A DNA stretch of 64,000 nt, from the NCBI GenBank assembly GCA_038373865.1, contig JAXGGA010002282.1, forward strand, positions 1 to 64,000. The letters are read 5' to 3'. The first letter of the stretch is position 1; each line of letters starts with the position of its first letter. The notes under the pieces were generated by a model, which was not told the origin of the DNA, made no database searches, and was given only the letters and a program-made list of their open reading frames with translations. This DNA is from Uloborus plumipes. Its lineage: Eukaryota > Arthropoda > Arachnida > Araneae > Uloboridae. This document shows, one piece after another, positions 61,001 to 64,000 of the stretch. Position numbers and translations under genes: made by a program.

Positions 61001-63678
61001 TTTCTCTAACCTATTTTCTTTACAACGCCAAAAGTTCCTCATTTCTTTATCGAATTCCATAATTTACTTTTCATTTTAAAGCTTATAGTTTCAGCTATTG
61101 ACATAAAATTGACCCACTGTCTAAAAAGTGTTTTTTCTTCTCAAAATAATCCTTTTTTTTCCTGCTTTTTATTATACATTACTTCAATGAATGAAGTTAG
61201 GTTCAGTGATGTGGTTGGATAGAACATTGTGTTAGAAATGTGAAGATCGCAGTTTGATACTGTCATAGGTTTGTTGCTTTTGGCCGACTTCTTTTCACCA
61301 AGCTCATTTTGATTCAAATTTCCAAGAATATATAACCTAAAGTCATTGTAGGATTTTAAAACATAGTTACATTAAAATCGGAAAAGAAAATGTTTATTTT
61401 AGCATGAATAAAATTCCCTCGAGTTGCTTGTTTTGATTGTTCTCATAATACTTCTTAAAAATACAAAAGAAAGGTATAATTTCACTTTCTTTTAAATCAG
61501 CAAAAAACAGCAATTCACTATTTGCCTGTTTTTCGAAAAATTATGGTTTAAATAAATCAAGTTTTTGAATTGCCCTTGACTAGCGCGAAAGCTTTGCACT
61601 GGTCAGCTAATCTATATTTAATATTGTGAGGCCAACCTGTTGCCATTAAAAGTAAGATAAATTTCCTTTTATTTCAATGCTAAAAGGTTCCTTTTCTTTA
61701 AGCATCAAAGGATTTGCCATTGTGCAAAAATATTTAGCTTCATTATATCAACGAAAGAGACAAATCTAGCATGATTACCCAATTTTTTAATGAAACAGGG
61801 GAATGAGTGCCTTTGCCCAGGTCTTTCCAAAAAAAAAATGCTTGAAACTGTTTCCAGAGTTCCCCAAACGTTAGTAGGGAGGGGGGAGGTCAACTGAAAC
61901 ACATTCCCCCTCATCTCATTAGACTACTTGCAGAATTTGTTTTGACAATATTGTCATGTAATATTAGGCCCCTTTTAAAGCTTTTTATTGATTTTTATCC
62001 TTTTTCTTGTGCTCACAGATCCAACTTTAAATATTTGCACTTGCATCTTGCTGCATATTTGGCACAGTATGTGTTGCCGTTGTACTTGCATGTCATCTTA
62101 AAAGATACACGATAGTTTTTACCACTGCCATCGTTTGTCATCACGTCAGCAATGACATCACAATATGTTTTATAATTTTTTTCCGTACTCTATGAAAAAT
62201 TTTAAGAACAGTATCCTCATGCAAATAAAGTAAACTTAGGACCTATCCTATTAAAATGAAAAATAGATGAATAATTCATTCCTTCACTAATTTATTGGTT
62301 CATTCTTTTATTTGTGTATTCTTTAACTCACTCATTCACAGGAGCTAAAATTCAGAGTGATATTCCTACCATAAGTTCTTGGATTCCCTCTTTTAAAATA
62401 ATCTAGTTGGAAGACACCTGCTTACAGGGGACTTGAATAACATAACATATCATGGTCCATGATTTAAAGCAAAAGAAATTGCCTGTTAAGGAAATCATTA
62501 AAATTTAGTTTCATAAAAAGAGATTTCCCCATTTAACTTTTCTACTCTTTTGTTTACAACACCTATATAATATAAAATGCTCAATTTATTTGTATCCTTA
62601 AAAGGAATCAAAAGGTAATCTCTAAAGTATGCTGGGATATTACTTTGATATTTGATCTAACTCTTAAACTTATTAAAATTAATTAGTAAAAAGGTCGCAA
62701 ATTCTAGTGATAACTAAAGTGATATAAATGTAAACTCTTGCTCAGAGCTTTGATATGCGAGAGAAGGCAAACTTTTACAATGTGGGACTTACTAAAAGCT
62801 AAATTAATATCACTAATAGCCAAAAAGAGATAACACCATGTTCTATTAGTTAAAAACTTATTTGAGAAAACAAAATAATTAGTTGCTTTTGAAAAGGCAT
62901 TACTATTAAATAGAGTGAGTTTCAGGATGGATTTATTCATTCTACTTTTATTTAATGGTGTTTTGTACTCCCTTATTTGTTGCAATTATTTTAACTTTTA
63001 ATTTATTTTTCTTTTCAAGATCAATGTCGAAGAATCTGTTTACTCTCGATTGACTGATTTATTAGACTTTGTTGAAAATGACCCACCAGCAGCACTCAGG
63101 ACTAGGAGTTTGACAAATTCAGATGAAGATAAAATCTTGAATAAATTAACAGATTTAATCAAGGTCAGTTGATTGTTTCTTATAAATCATGAATAAAAAA
63201 ACATAGATCTTAGAACAACTCAAAAAAATCTCAAATAAATAATGGGTCAAAAGGAAATTTTATCGAGTAAAGAAGAGAAAAACTTGCAATAAAATTAAAT
63301 ACCTAACAAAAGAAAATGTCACTTTCTTTTTGAATATGTTTATTGCTGTTAAAATAGAAAGCCATTTTTTTTTCGTAGAATTTGATTGCAGTATCTTTTT
63401 TCCCAGGTTTGATTACCATATTTAAAAAGCAAAAATAAATGTGATCATAACATTATCAAATTAATGTCTGCATTTATTTTAATAAGTAAATAAGGATAGA
63501 AATCACTAATTTTTCTAAAATATTTTAGGGTAATTTGCAAAGAAGTAAAATTGTTCAAGAACAAGTGTCGGAATCAAAGCAACAGGCAATAAAAGTTCTG
63601 GACCATAAAATGAACATTGTTGAAATGATAAATAAGTATATCAGTAAGCGTCCTTTGAAGAAAAAAGAAAAGACATGA
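14223..63678 (+). CDS. SAP130: SAP130, Sin3 histone deacetylase complex subunit (spliced, 21 coding exons)
   Basis: The spliced reading frame is 3048 nt, 1015 residues plus stop, against about 1048 for human SAP130. All 21 exons have AG/GT boundaries and matching phases. Residues 1 to about 780 are Ser/Thr/Pro/Ala-rich and poorly structured. Recognisable landmarks are a segment ending HVPRGPAAV (exons 4/5), TIPVAKVYPQ (exons 9/10), SPRPSILRK (exon 13), SPRKKPRKQ (exon 16) and the C-terminal domain with YRQSWKARHNHFARYSDV, LANQKGV, GWKVYHL and VLDHK (exons 18-21). SAP130 is nuclear; in the known family the C-terminal region binds the Sin3A corepressor and supports histone deacetylation. Family identity comes from my memory of the human protein, not a search. 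The start codon is the first ATG of exon 1; an upstream in-frame start in a leader exon is possible. The coding exons are listed separately. Confidence 0.93.
15213..15312 (+). CDS. SAP130: SAP130 coding exon 2 (residues 58-91)
   Basis: Acceptor TTGTTTTTAG, donor GTAAAT at 15313. Enters phase 0, leaves phase 1. It encodes TLYFRTPTPRPQGQV and a short Gln/Ser/Thr stretch. The intron before it (14394-15212) is AT-rich and shows nothing else I can name. Confidence 0.85.
16056..16088 (+). CDS. SAP130: SAP130 coding exon 3 (33-nt micro-exon)
   Basis: TTTATCTTAG acceptor and GTAAGT donor enclose 33 nt in phase 1-1, encoding GADFKNSHSFT. Because it is a multiple of three and symmetric, skipping it keeps the frame, so it may be a cassette exon. 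The excellent donor supports it; the short length lowers certainty. Confidence 0.7.
16089..17588. other. intron 3 sequence without recognised element
   Basis: AT-rich intron DNA after the micro-exon. A minus-strand open frame of 61 codons at 16270-16455 has no recognisable content. No transposon end or RNA gene was seen. Confidence 0.5.
17589..19492 (-). mobile_element. mariner-family element, defective, composite
   Basis: Inverted ends both read CGAGGC followed by TTCAAAAAGTAAGGGCCG; the right end differs by a few bases. TA lies at the left flank and TTA at the right, so the duplication is degraded. At 1.9 kb it exceeds a normal mariner (about 1.3 kb), and about 1.2 kb at 17640-18850 has no mariner similarity I can see, which suggests a further insertion or rearrangement. 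The transposase part is listed separately. Confidence 0.75.
18880..19340 (-). pseudogene. mariner transposase, C-terminal half only
   Basis: The minus strand reads GKLSSGVIFLPDNAHPHTA and then PPYGPDLAHSDYFLF, matching the mariner signature around the second catalytic Asp (LLHDNARPH) and the third (YSPDLAPSDY) of the DD34D triad. The N-terminal half, including the helix-turn-helix and first Asp, is missing, so the copy cannot encode an active enzyme. Confidence 0.85.
19678..19932 (+). CDS. SAP130: SAP130 coding exon 4 (residues 102-187)
   Basis: Acceptor CCCTATGGACTAG after a long T tract; donor GTTTGT at 19933 (non-consensus but GT). Phase 1-1. It encodes VIRMPASDIAQAQ through ASIIRGSQV and HVPRG. 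The SIIR and HVPRG (human HLPRG) pieces correspond to the conserved N-terminal part of SAP130. Confidence 0.92.
20824..22062. mobile_element. hAT-like non-autonomous element with target duplication
   Basis: Ends are TAGAGGTGTTC at 20832 and a right end ending CCACTA at 22054. Direct repeats AATTTCTT (20824-20831) and GATTTCTT (22055-22062) match 7 of 8. TAG-GG-type ends plus an 8-bp duplication fit the hAT superfamily. Subterminal GAGTACCAAGT-like motifs recur near both ends. There is no transposase frame, and a TTAA-flanked element lies inside. Confidence 0.7.
21156..21674. mobile_element. piggyBac-like MITE nested in the hAT element
   Basis: Ends CCCATTAATG and (inverted) TATTAATGGG are each flanked by TTAA (21156-21159 and 21671-21674). 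TTAA duplications with CCC/GGG ends are typical of piggyBac. The element is 511 bp, has no coding content and inserted after the surrounding hAT. Confidence 0.72.
22375..24003. mobile_element. hAT non-autonomous element with perfect 8-bp duplication
   Basis: Left end CAGTGCTCGAAATTAG at 22383; right end inverted CAGAGGTCGAAATTAG ending 23995. TTCCCTAC is duplicated exactly at 22375-22382 and 23996-24003. The left third (22385-22790) is GC-richer than its surroundings with C/T-rich open frames of no recognised family; homopolymers (C at 23239-23255, G at 23749-23760) lie inside. No transposase was seen. Confidence 0.85.
24214..24341 (+). CDS. SAP130: SAP130 coding exon 5 (residues 187-229)
   Basis: Acceptor TTCTTCTTTAAG, donor GTAGGA at 24342. 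Phase 1-0. It encodes GPAAVASISAAPKSAV ATPILRTP and a Ser run. With exon 4 it makes HVPRGPAAVAS, the best-conserved piece of the N-terminal half. Confidence 0.92.
24342..25643. other. intron 5, no element recognised
   Basis: AT-rich intron with an A run at 24957-24970 and no transposon ends, RNA genes or protein-like frames that I can support. Confidence 0.5.
25644..25723 (+). CDS. SAP130: SAP130 coding exon 6 (residues 230-256)
   Basis: Acceptor CTGTTTATTTTAG, donor GTAAGA at 25724. Phase 0-2. It encodes AKSPTVSRTATPPVASTS and LPQVVDLQ. Codons join cleanly to exon 7 across a 4.5-kb intron. Confidence 0.88.
25747..25861. repeat. (TTTA)n / T-rich simple repeat
   Basis: An imperfect run of TTTA and TTTTA units ending in a T tract, immediately upstream of the 25928-27815 palindromic element. 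The open frame through it is an artefact of the repeat. Confidence 0.85.
25928..27815. mobile_element. 1.9-kb palindromic foldback element
   Basis: The left arm starts GGGTCATTCCATGTGAAATC and the right arm ends with its exact inverse. The two arms are near-perfect inverted copies for most of their length (about 0.9 and 0.8 kb), with a centre near 26850-27030; the right arm lacks about 120 bp present at 26480-26605. AAAA flanks both ends. The central part holds a roughly 65-bp direct duplication (about 26905-27040). Both arms carry a copy of the same coding remnant. Confidence 0.85.
26485..26847 (-). pseudogene. transposon-associated protein remnant (C-terminal, WW-containing)
   Basis: The minus strand reads GFLICRYNGYWWLRCVLDTD, then after a one-base frame change LQPHGPSNYICYPDF and VVNVPISAIISKVDP. 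This order (YxxxWW, DxDEEN, HPxGPS, hydrophobic end) resembles the Tudor-like tail of uncharacterised transposon-linked proteins common in arthropods; that assignment is from memory. A partial inverted copy, with a stop in the WW region, is on the + strand at about 27040-27265. Confidence 0.5.
28126..29104. mobile_element. CAGGGT-ended element with GTCATGGA motif repeats
   Basis: Starts CAGGGTGTCCGC at 28132 and ends ACCCTG at 29098, flanked by AACATA on both sides (28126-28131, 29099-29104). Copies of a short motif around GTCATGGA crowd both ends (28150-28260 and 29015-29070). C-rich homopolymers lie at 28536-28600. No transposase was seen and the superfamily is unresolved. Confidence 0.65.
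30192..30354 (+). CDS. SAP130: SAP130 coding exon 7 (residues 256-310)
   Basis: Acceptor TATTTTTTAAAG, donor GTAAGG at 30355. Phase 2-0. It encodes SSIGHPMSSNTSHVGLASR through ITIAKPINISQPIVQHLQQ, a Ser/Ile/Gln-rich disordered segment. Confidence 0.9.
30908..31655. mobile_element. inverted-repeat element, CAAGGCTTCACTAGATAGC ends
   Basis: About 35-bp inverted ends (CAAGGCTTCACTAGATAGC at 30908, its inverse with one mismatch ending 31655, continuing into ACAGGCTGT). CAAGG ends fit the hAT rule, but I see no convincing 8-bp duplication. 748 bp, no coding frame. Confidence 0.6.
32186..33201 (-). pseudogene. hAT-like transposase, C-terminal part
   Basis: Minus-strand reading resumes at TSGPEMTLFKRFGETW (near 33190), runs to about 33038, then continues as a 270-residue frame (32998-32186) with GGIPKNGISFRKP, GRWMSKSIYTLKIYLF, LWYLAPEPMALSLFDD and VVNDAAERGIKL before the stop. 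The order matches a family of uncharacterised transposase-like proteins I know from arthropods and cnidarians. The two frames are separated by a short break near 33000-33040. Confidence 0.75.
33199..36097. mobile_element. nested foldback element with inverted satellite core
   Basis: Ends TAGTCCGTGGAGTTAG (33202) and its inverse (ending 36094), flanked by TTA on both sides. The inverted ends continue for about 120 bp, including CACTTCCGGATACCAG and GGAGACACTTGATC. A 3-bp TWA duplication fits PIF/Harbinger, though TA-duplicating families are not excluded. The interior is tandem repeats only. It interrupts the transposase reading frame between CFDSL and TSGPE. Confidence 0.8.
33340..35990. repeat. 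inverted array of about 170-bp satellite units carrying TGACGTCA
   Basis: Units of about 169-190 bp contain TGACGTCA, ATGGCCGCTTTTACAGG, a hexamer-rich ATCATAGATT segment and the palindromic AGCTCTTTAAAAGAGCT. TGACGTCA occurs 17 times: at 33344, 33513, 33685, 33855, 34027 in one orientation of the unit, then 34051, 34223, 34396, 34568, 34740, 34910, 35082, 35251, 35440, 35612, 35784, 35954 in the other. The switch is between 34027 and 34051. Confidence 0.95.
36098..37309 (-). pseudogene. hAT-like transposase, N-terminal part with catalytic motifs
   Basis: Likely start at 37307-37309 (MASTSSGS). The reading breaks near 37235 (stop, then frame change), has three in-frame stops near 36780-36825 and another at 36282-36284. 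Motifs in order: RRTDHCTERL, TPRLSEVFDRCKI, YWDGKSLPD (Asp codon 36426-36428), CCDTTRSNLGRINGAC (Asp codon 36231-36233) and LPCRHHIFELIL (about 36120-36150), the last like the hAT CxxH motif. It ends at the nested insertion. The stops make it a pseudogene. Confidence 0.75.
38322..38700 (+). CDS. SAP130: SAP130 coding exon 8 (residues 311-437)
   Basis: Acceptor TGAACATTTAG, donor GTAATA at 38701. Phase 0-1. The largest coding exon, 379 nt, encodes VYDKGNLKTMSSLVAST, a long Ser/Thr/Val/Ala stretch and HSIALAATGPRA. No structured domain; matches the low-complexity middle of SAP130. Confidence 0.92.
38701..39869. other. intron 8, nothing recognised
   Basis: AT-rich intron DNA of 1.2 kb without inverted ends, RNA genes or protein-like frames that I can support. 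Confidence 0.5.
39870..39977 (+). CDS. SAP130: SAP130 coding exon 9 (residues 437-473)
   Basis: Acceptor TATTTTTCTAG, donor GTAAGT at 39978. Phase 1-1, 108 nt, so skippable in frame. It encodes TAPATTVSTSGSS through PIRPLNISNTITPSTIPV. TIPV joins AKVYPQ of exon 10, corresponding to human NIPVAKVVPQ. Confidence 0.92.
40560..40985 (+). repeat. degenerate tandem repeat, about three units
   Basis: Three diverged copies share TTTGATAGATT / TATACTTAATTTAAA / GAAATTTCAGAAA, with a C-rich stretch (CACCCCCCTCTAAATGATG and CAACCCTCCCTGCAAATGATG) in two of them. The spacing is irregular, about 120-180 bp. Confidence 0.5.
41412..41469. repeat. (TA)n microsatellite
   Basis: About 28 uninterrupted TA units in intron 9. 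Confidence 0.98.
41965..42160 (+). CDS. SAP130: SAP130 coding exon 10 (residues 473-538)
   Basis: Acceptor TTTTGTGTTTCAG, donor GTAGTA at 42161. Phase 1-2. It encodes AKVYPQSTTAARSNNEST through TPTTTSSPMPQTVMLSENKV. AKVYPQ is the recognisable SAP130 anchor. Confidence 0.92.
42233..42253. repeat. (TC)n microsatellite
   Basis: About ten CT units, 72 bp after the exon 10 donor. Confidence 0.95.
42326..42747 (+). mobile_element. CCCAAGTAGCATCA-ended MITE with an open reading frame
   Basis: Left end CCCAAGTAGCATCA (42328), right end TGATGCTACTAGGG (ending 42745), TA on both flanks. 418 bp, clearly richer in CpG than its surroundings, with repeated CATCGG/CCGATC motifs. A 104-codon + strand open frame (42395-42706) spans most of it and contains a duplicated peptide: GDILPIKFPDE then NDILPIKFPGE. 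No known family; the frame may reflect a duplicated DNA segment and not selection. Confidence 0.75.
42787..42844. repeat. (TTTA)n plus poly-T simple repeat
   Basis: TTTA units followed by a pure T tract in intron 10. Confidence 0.9.
43069..43247 (+). CDS. SAP130: SAP130 coding exon 11 (residues 538-598)
   Basis: Acceptor TTTTTGCATTTAG, donor GTAAGT at 43248. Phase 2-1. It encodes GSSVRFTSLSKPQVG, TYLYHDQYAANLAMHPYTP and TTHLRPVS. The Tyr-rich block corresponds to the human YPPSAYPLAAHTYTPI region. Confidence 0.92.
43405..43545 (+). CDS. SAP130: SAP130 coding exon 12 (residues 598-645)
   Basis: Acceptor TTCTTGCTATTAG, donor GTAAGA at 43546. Phase 1-1, 141 nt. It encodes AHHGTGNTTGHPSISV and VMVAVDSRHHVSLHSPF. 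MVAVDSRHH resembles human LMTVDASHARH. Skippable in frame. Confidence 0.92.
43634..43808 (+). CDS. SAP130: SAP130 coding exon 13 (residues 645-703), SPRPSILRK motif
   Basis: Acceptor TTTTCAATTCAAAG, donor GTATGT at 43809. Phase 1-2. A Ser/Thr-rich run precedes SPRPSILRKRTSEK, matching the human SPRPSILRKK sequence, one of the strongest identity markers of the gene. Confidence 0.95.
43809..46409. other. intron 13 with possible promoter-like and CpG-rich patches
   Basis: Two patches are richer in CG than the AT-rich background: 44095-44480 and 45460-45860. The first contains TATATAAAA near 44411 and TTCAGTC about 45 bp later. The second contains a 22-bp perfect palindrome at 45793-45814 and a 110-codon open frame of no recognised family. 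Either could be a worn transposon; I cannot name one. Confidence 0.4.
46410..46532 (+). CDS. SAP130: SAP130 coding exon 14 (residues 703-744)
   Basis: Acceptor ATATTTTTTTAG, donor GTATGA at 46533. Phase 2-2, 123 nt. It encodes VCSIAKKNLTDRLC, EPASPRSDVSNN and TSVLSPKPI. SPRSD and VLSPKP resemble the spaced SPR/Pro motifs after the SILRK block in vertebrates. Confidence 0.9.
47141..47202. repeat. (TTTA)n simple repeat
   Basis: Imperfect TTTA units merging into T tracts in intron 14. Confidence 0.85.
47955..48067 (+). CDS. SAP130: SAP130 coding exon 15 (residues 744-782)
   Basis: Acceptor TTTTTAATTGCAG, donor GTTTGT at 48068. Phase 2-1. It encodes DKIKEVLPPLIPASES and AIKKEPGIVE. IKKEPG is a sumoylation-type psi-K-x-E match, in the same region where human SAP130 has IKVKEE. 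The weak donor fits with alternative use of the downstream terminal exon. Confidence 0.9.
48845..49087 (+). CDS. SAP130: putative alternative last exon of SAP130
   Basis: After a long pyrimidine stretch and CAATCATCAG, an open frame in the exact phase left by exon 15 (phase 1) runs 189 nt, from ACGCTACGCTTG to TAG at 49033-49035, adding 63 residues including ATLEENMCSAQN and KMCNVDLANTQT. AATAAA follows at 49082-49087. Used, it would give a protein of about 844 residues lacking the Sin3-binding C-terminal domain. It could also be chance; no transcript evidence is available. Confidence 0.5.
49088..54790. other. intron 15, mostly featureless AT-rich DNA
   Basis: Contains homopolymers (C at 49663-49674, T at 49830-49858), a (TA)n tract, and a weak TTAACCCTTT / AAAGGATTAG pair at 53103-53343 that may be a worn TTAA-type MITE. 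No RNA gene or protein-like frame. Confidence 0.5.
52019..52097. repeat. (TA)n microsatellite
   Basis: About 35 TA units with two TG interruptions at the left. Confidence 0.98.
54791..55514. mobile_element. worn pogo-like element
   Basis: The left end, CTGTGTAACCCCAATTTTA, and the inverse of the right end, CAGTGGAACCCCGATTTTA, match with a few differences. The left subterminal part AAAACGTACCTAGCGAGAAAAC repeats that of the 101-bp element at 55986. No intact transposase. Confidence 0.5.
55984..56088. mobile_element. 101-bp pogo-like MITE
   Basis: CAGCAGAACCTCGATTTTA (55986) and inverted CAGTAGAACCCCGATTTTA (ending 56086), with TA at both flanks. CAGTAGAxCCTCG ends with TA duplication are typical of pogo/Tigger-derived MITEs. 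Confidence 0.75.
56409..56493 (+). CDS. SAP130: SAP130 coding exon 16 (residues 782-810), SPRKKPRKQ motif
   Basis: Acceptor TTTATTTTACAG, donor GTAAGA at 56494. Phase 1-2. It encodes SCPMSESSIKDSKLMET then SPRKKPRKQLL, matching human SPRKKPRKQQ. The basic cluster is a likely nuclear localisation signal. 8.3 kb separate it from exon 15. Confidence 0.95.
56832..56926 (+). CDS. SAP130: SAP130 coding exon 17 (residues 810-842)
   Basis: Acceptor TTTTCTTACAG, donor GTACTT at 56927. Phase 2-1. It encodes AANELMETHSSDGEENNF and MRIKEELGLK. The MET-x-S-x-D-x-E piece aligns with human MMETNSTDDE. Confidence 0.93.
56949..57351. mobile_element. probable TTAA-type MITE
   Basis: CACTGCATGGTGTTGCCAAT near 56957 is repeated inverted as TACTGCATAATGTTGCCAAA ending near 57347. 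TTAA stands before the left end; the right duplication is lost. Starts 23 bp after the exon 17 donor. Confidence 0.45.
57352..58679. other. remainder of intron 17
   Basis: AT-rich DNA with T tracts at 57199-57214 and 58517-58532. An A-rich purine segment (57900-58060) suggests a reverse-oriented old insertion, but no family is recognisable. Confidence 0.4.
58680..58805 (+). CDS. SAP130: SAP130 coding exon 18 (residues 842-884), start of C-terminal domain
   Basis: Acceptor TTTTTCTTTTCAG, donor GTAATC at 58806. Phase 1-1. YVTYYKRPSMSLLNSYRQSW and KARHNHFARYSDVKPK align with human VRPRPPITLLRHYRNPWKAA and HHFQRYSDVRVK. This is the beginning of the conserved Sin3-interacting region. Confidence 0.96.
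58970..59772. mobile_element. TTAA-flanked inverted-repeat element
   Basis: Left end GAGCAAGAATCTGAGA (58974), inverse at the right (ending 59768), TTAA on both sides (58970-58973, 59769-59772). The inverted similarity extends over about 110 bp with CAAATGTTTATTATCTTATT. 795 bp with two short open frames of no recognised family. piggyBac- or Kolobok-type. Confidence 0.78.
60881..60984 (+). CDS. SAP130: SAP130 coding exon 19 (residues 884-918)
   Basis: Acceptor ATTTTTTACTAG, donor GTAAGA at 60985. Phase 1-0. EEKKPTVNELANQKGVLQH and GWKVYHLTAQMDEV align with human EEKKAMLQEIANQKGV and GWKVHLCAAQLLQL. Confidence 0.96.
61201..61272 (+). ncRNA. tRNA-derived SINE fragment or tRNA pseudogene
   Basis: About 70 bp in intron 19 read like a worn tRNA: GTGGTTGGATAGAACAT (A-box/D-arm side), a possible anticodon arm ACATTGTGTTAGAAATGT, and CGCAGTTTGATACTG resembling the T-arm B box. 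Acceptor-stem pairing is not evident and no CCA or tail is seen. Confidence 0.35.
61273..63019. other. rest of intron 19, nothing recognised
   Basis: AT-rich intron DNA. A minus-strand open frame of 93 codons (62704-62985) has no recognisable content. Confidence 0.5.
63020..63163 (+). CDS. SAP130: SAP130 coding exon 20 (residues 919-966)
   Basis: Acceptor TTTTTCTTTTCAAG, donor GTCAGT at 63164. Phase 0-0, 144 nt. INVEESVYSRLTDLLDFV and SDEDKILNKLTDLIK align with human NLEHDVYERLTNLQEG and DDDLHRINELIQ. Helical, probably coiled. Confidence 0.95.
63529..63678 (+). CDS. SAP130: SAP130 coding exon 21 and stop (residues 967-1015)
   Basis: Acceptor AAAATATTTTAG, TGA stop at 63676-63678. GNLQRSKIVQEQVSES, AIKVLDHKMNIVEMI and the basic tail KRPLKKKEKT align with human GNMQRCKLVMDQISEAR, MLKVLDHKDRV and KLKRKEKV. 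Ends at the normal family C-terminus. Confidence 0.96.
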   Translation, partial: GNLQRSKIVQEQVSESKQQAIKVLDHKMNIVEMINKYISKRPLKKKEKT

Positions 63679-64000
63679 CTATGACATTAACATTTTTTCT
63701 TCCTGCAAAGATTTTATTTTACATCATGCTTTTTATATGCATGAATATTTGTATAGAAATTCTTTATTGGACTTTGAAGCATTTCATATTTTAAATACTT
63801 GATTTTTGTCAGATTGAGAATTTTGTATTTTACTGCAGTTGTTTTAATCGGTTTCTATTTTCTAGCACTATATAGCCCTTCCATATCTGATAGGTCTGCA
63901 ACTGTAAAAAAAAGTAAAAAATCGATGTGAATATATAAAAAGGGTGTTTTTTTAATGAAATGTTGTACATAAAATTTATTGATAAGAAAAATGCAATATT
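63679..64000 (+). other. SAP130: SAP130 3' UTR (start)
   Basis: AT-rich sequence after the stop. No AATAAA or ATTAAA is present up to the window end, so the UTR probably continues beyond it. TGTACATA at 63964-63971 matches the Pumilio-binding consensus UGUANAUA. Confidence 0.7.

Overview
This is eukaryotic, AT-rich, intron-dominated nuclear DNA. It carries one multi-exon protein gene and many DNA transposons, with no operons, CRISPR arrays or bacterial signals. The transposon set (hAT, mariner, piggyBac-like, pogo-like, foldback elements) and the gene sequence suggest an arthropod, perhaps an arachnid. That taxonomic guess is inference; only 'animal' is firm.

The gene is on the + strand. I reconstruct 21 coding exons between 14223 and 63678 whose splice phases all agree. 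They give a protein of 1015 residues that I identify as SAP130, the 130-kDa subunit of the Sin3 histone deacetylase corepressor complex (human protein about 1048 residues). The first two thirds is low-complexity Ser/Thr/Pro/Ala/Val sequence. The conserved landmarks are an SPRPSILRK motif (exon 13), an SPRKKPRKQ basic motif (exon 16) and the Sin3-binding C-terminal domain (exons 18 to 21). The 5' end is unresolved: exon 1 starts one base before the first ATG at a splice acceptor, so a 5' leader exon must lie upstream (candidate ending at 11325). The 3' UTR runs past the window end.

Layout: 1-11270 is upstream DNA with several inverted-repeat elements and no convincing gene. 11271-14221 holds the candidate leader exon and a hAT element with a perfect 8-bp target duplication directly before exon 1. 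14223-30354 holds exons 1 to 7 separated by a mariner remnant, a hAT with a piggyBac-like element nested inside, another hAT, a 1.9-kb palindromic foldback element and a CAGGGT-ended element. 30355-38321 is one intron carrying a 6.1-kb hAT-like transposon whose broken transposase gene is split by a second, 2.9-kb element built from an inverted satellite of about 170-bp units, with 17 copies of TGACGTCA. 38322-48067 holds exons 8 to 15. The 8.3-kb intron 48068-56408 contains a phase-compatible alternative last exon with its own stop and AATAAA, predicting a SAP130 isoform without the C-terminal domain. 56409-64000 holds exons 16 to 21 and the 3' UTR.

The points most worth checking are the truncated isoform, the CRE-bearing inverted satellite nested in the transposon, and the open reading frame with a duplicated peptide inside a 418-bp MITE.
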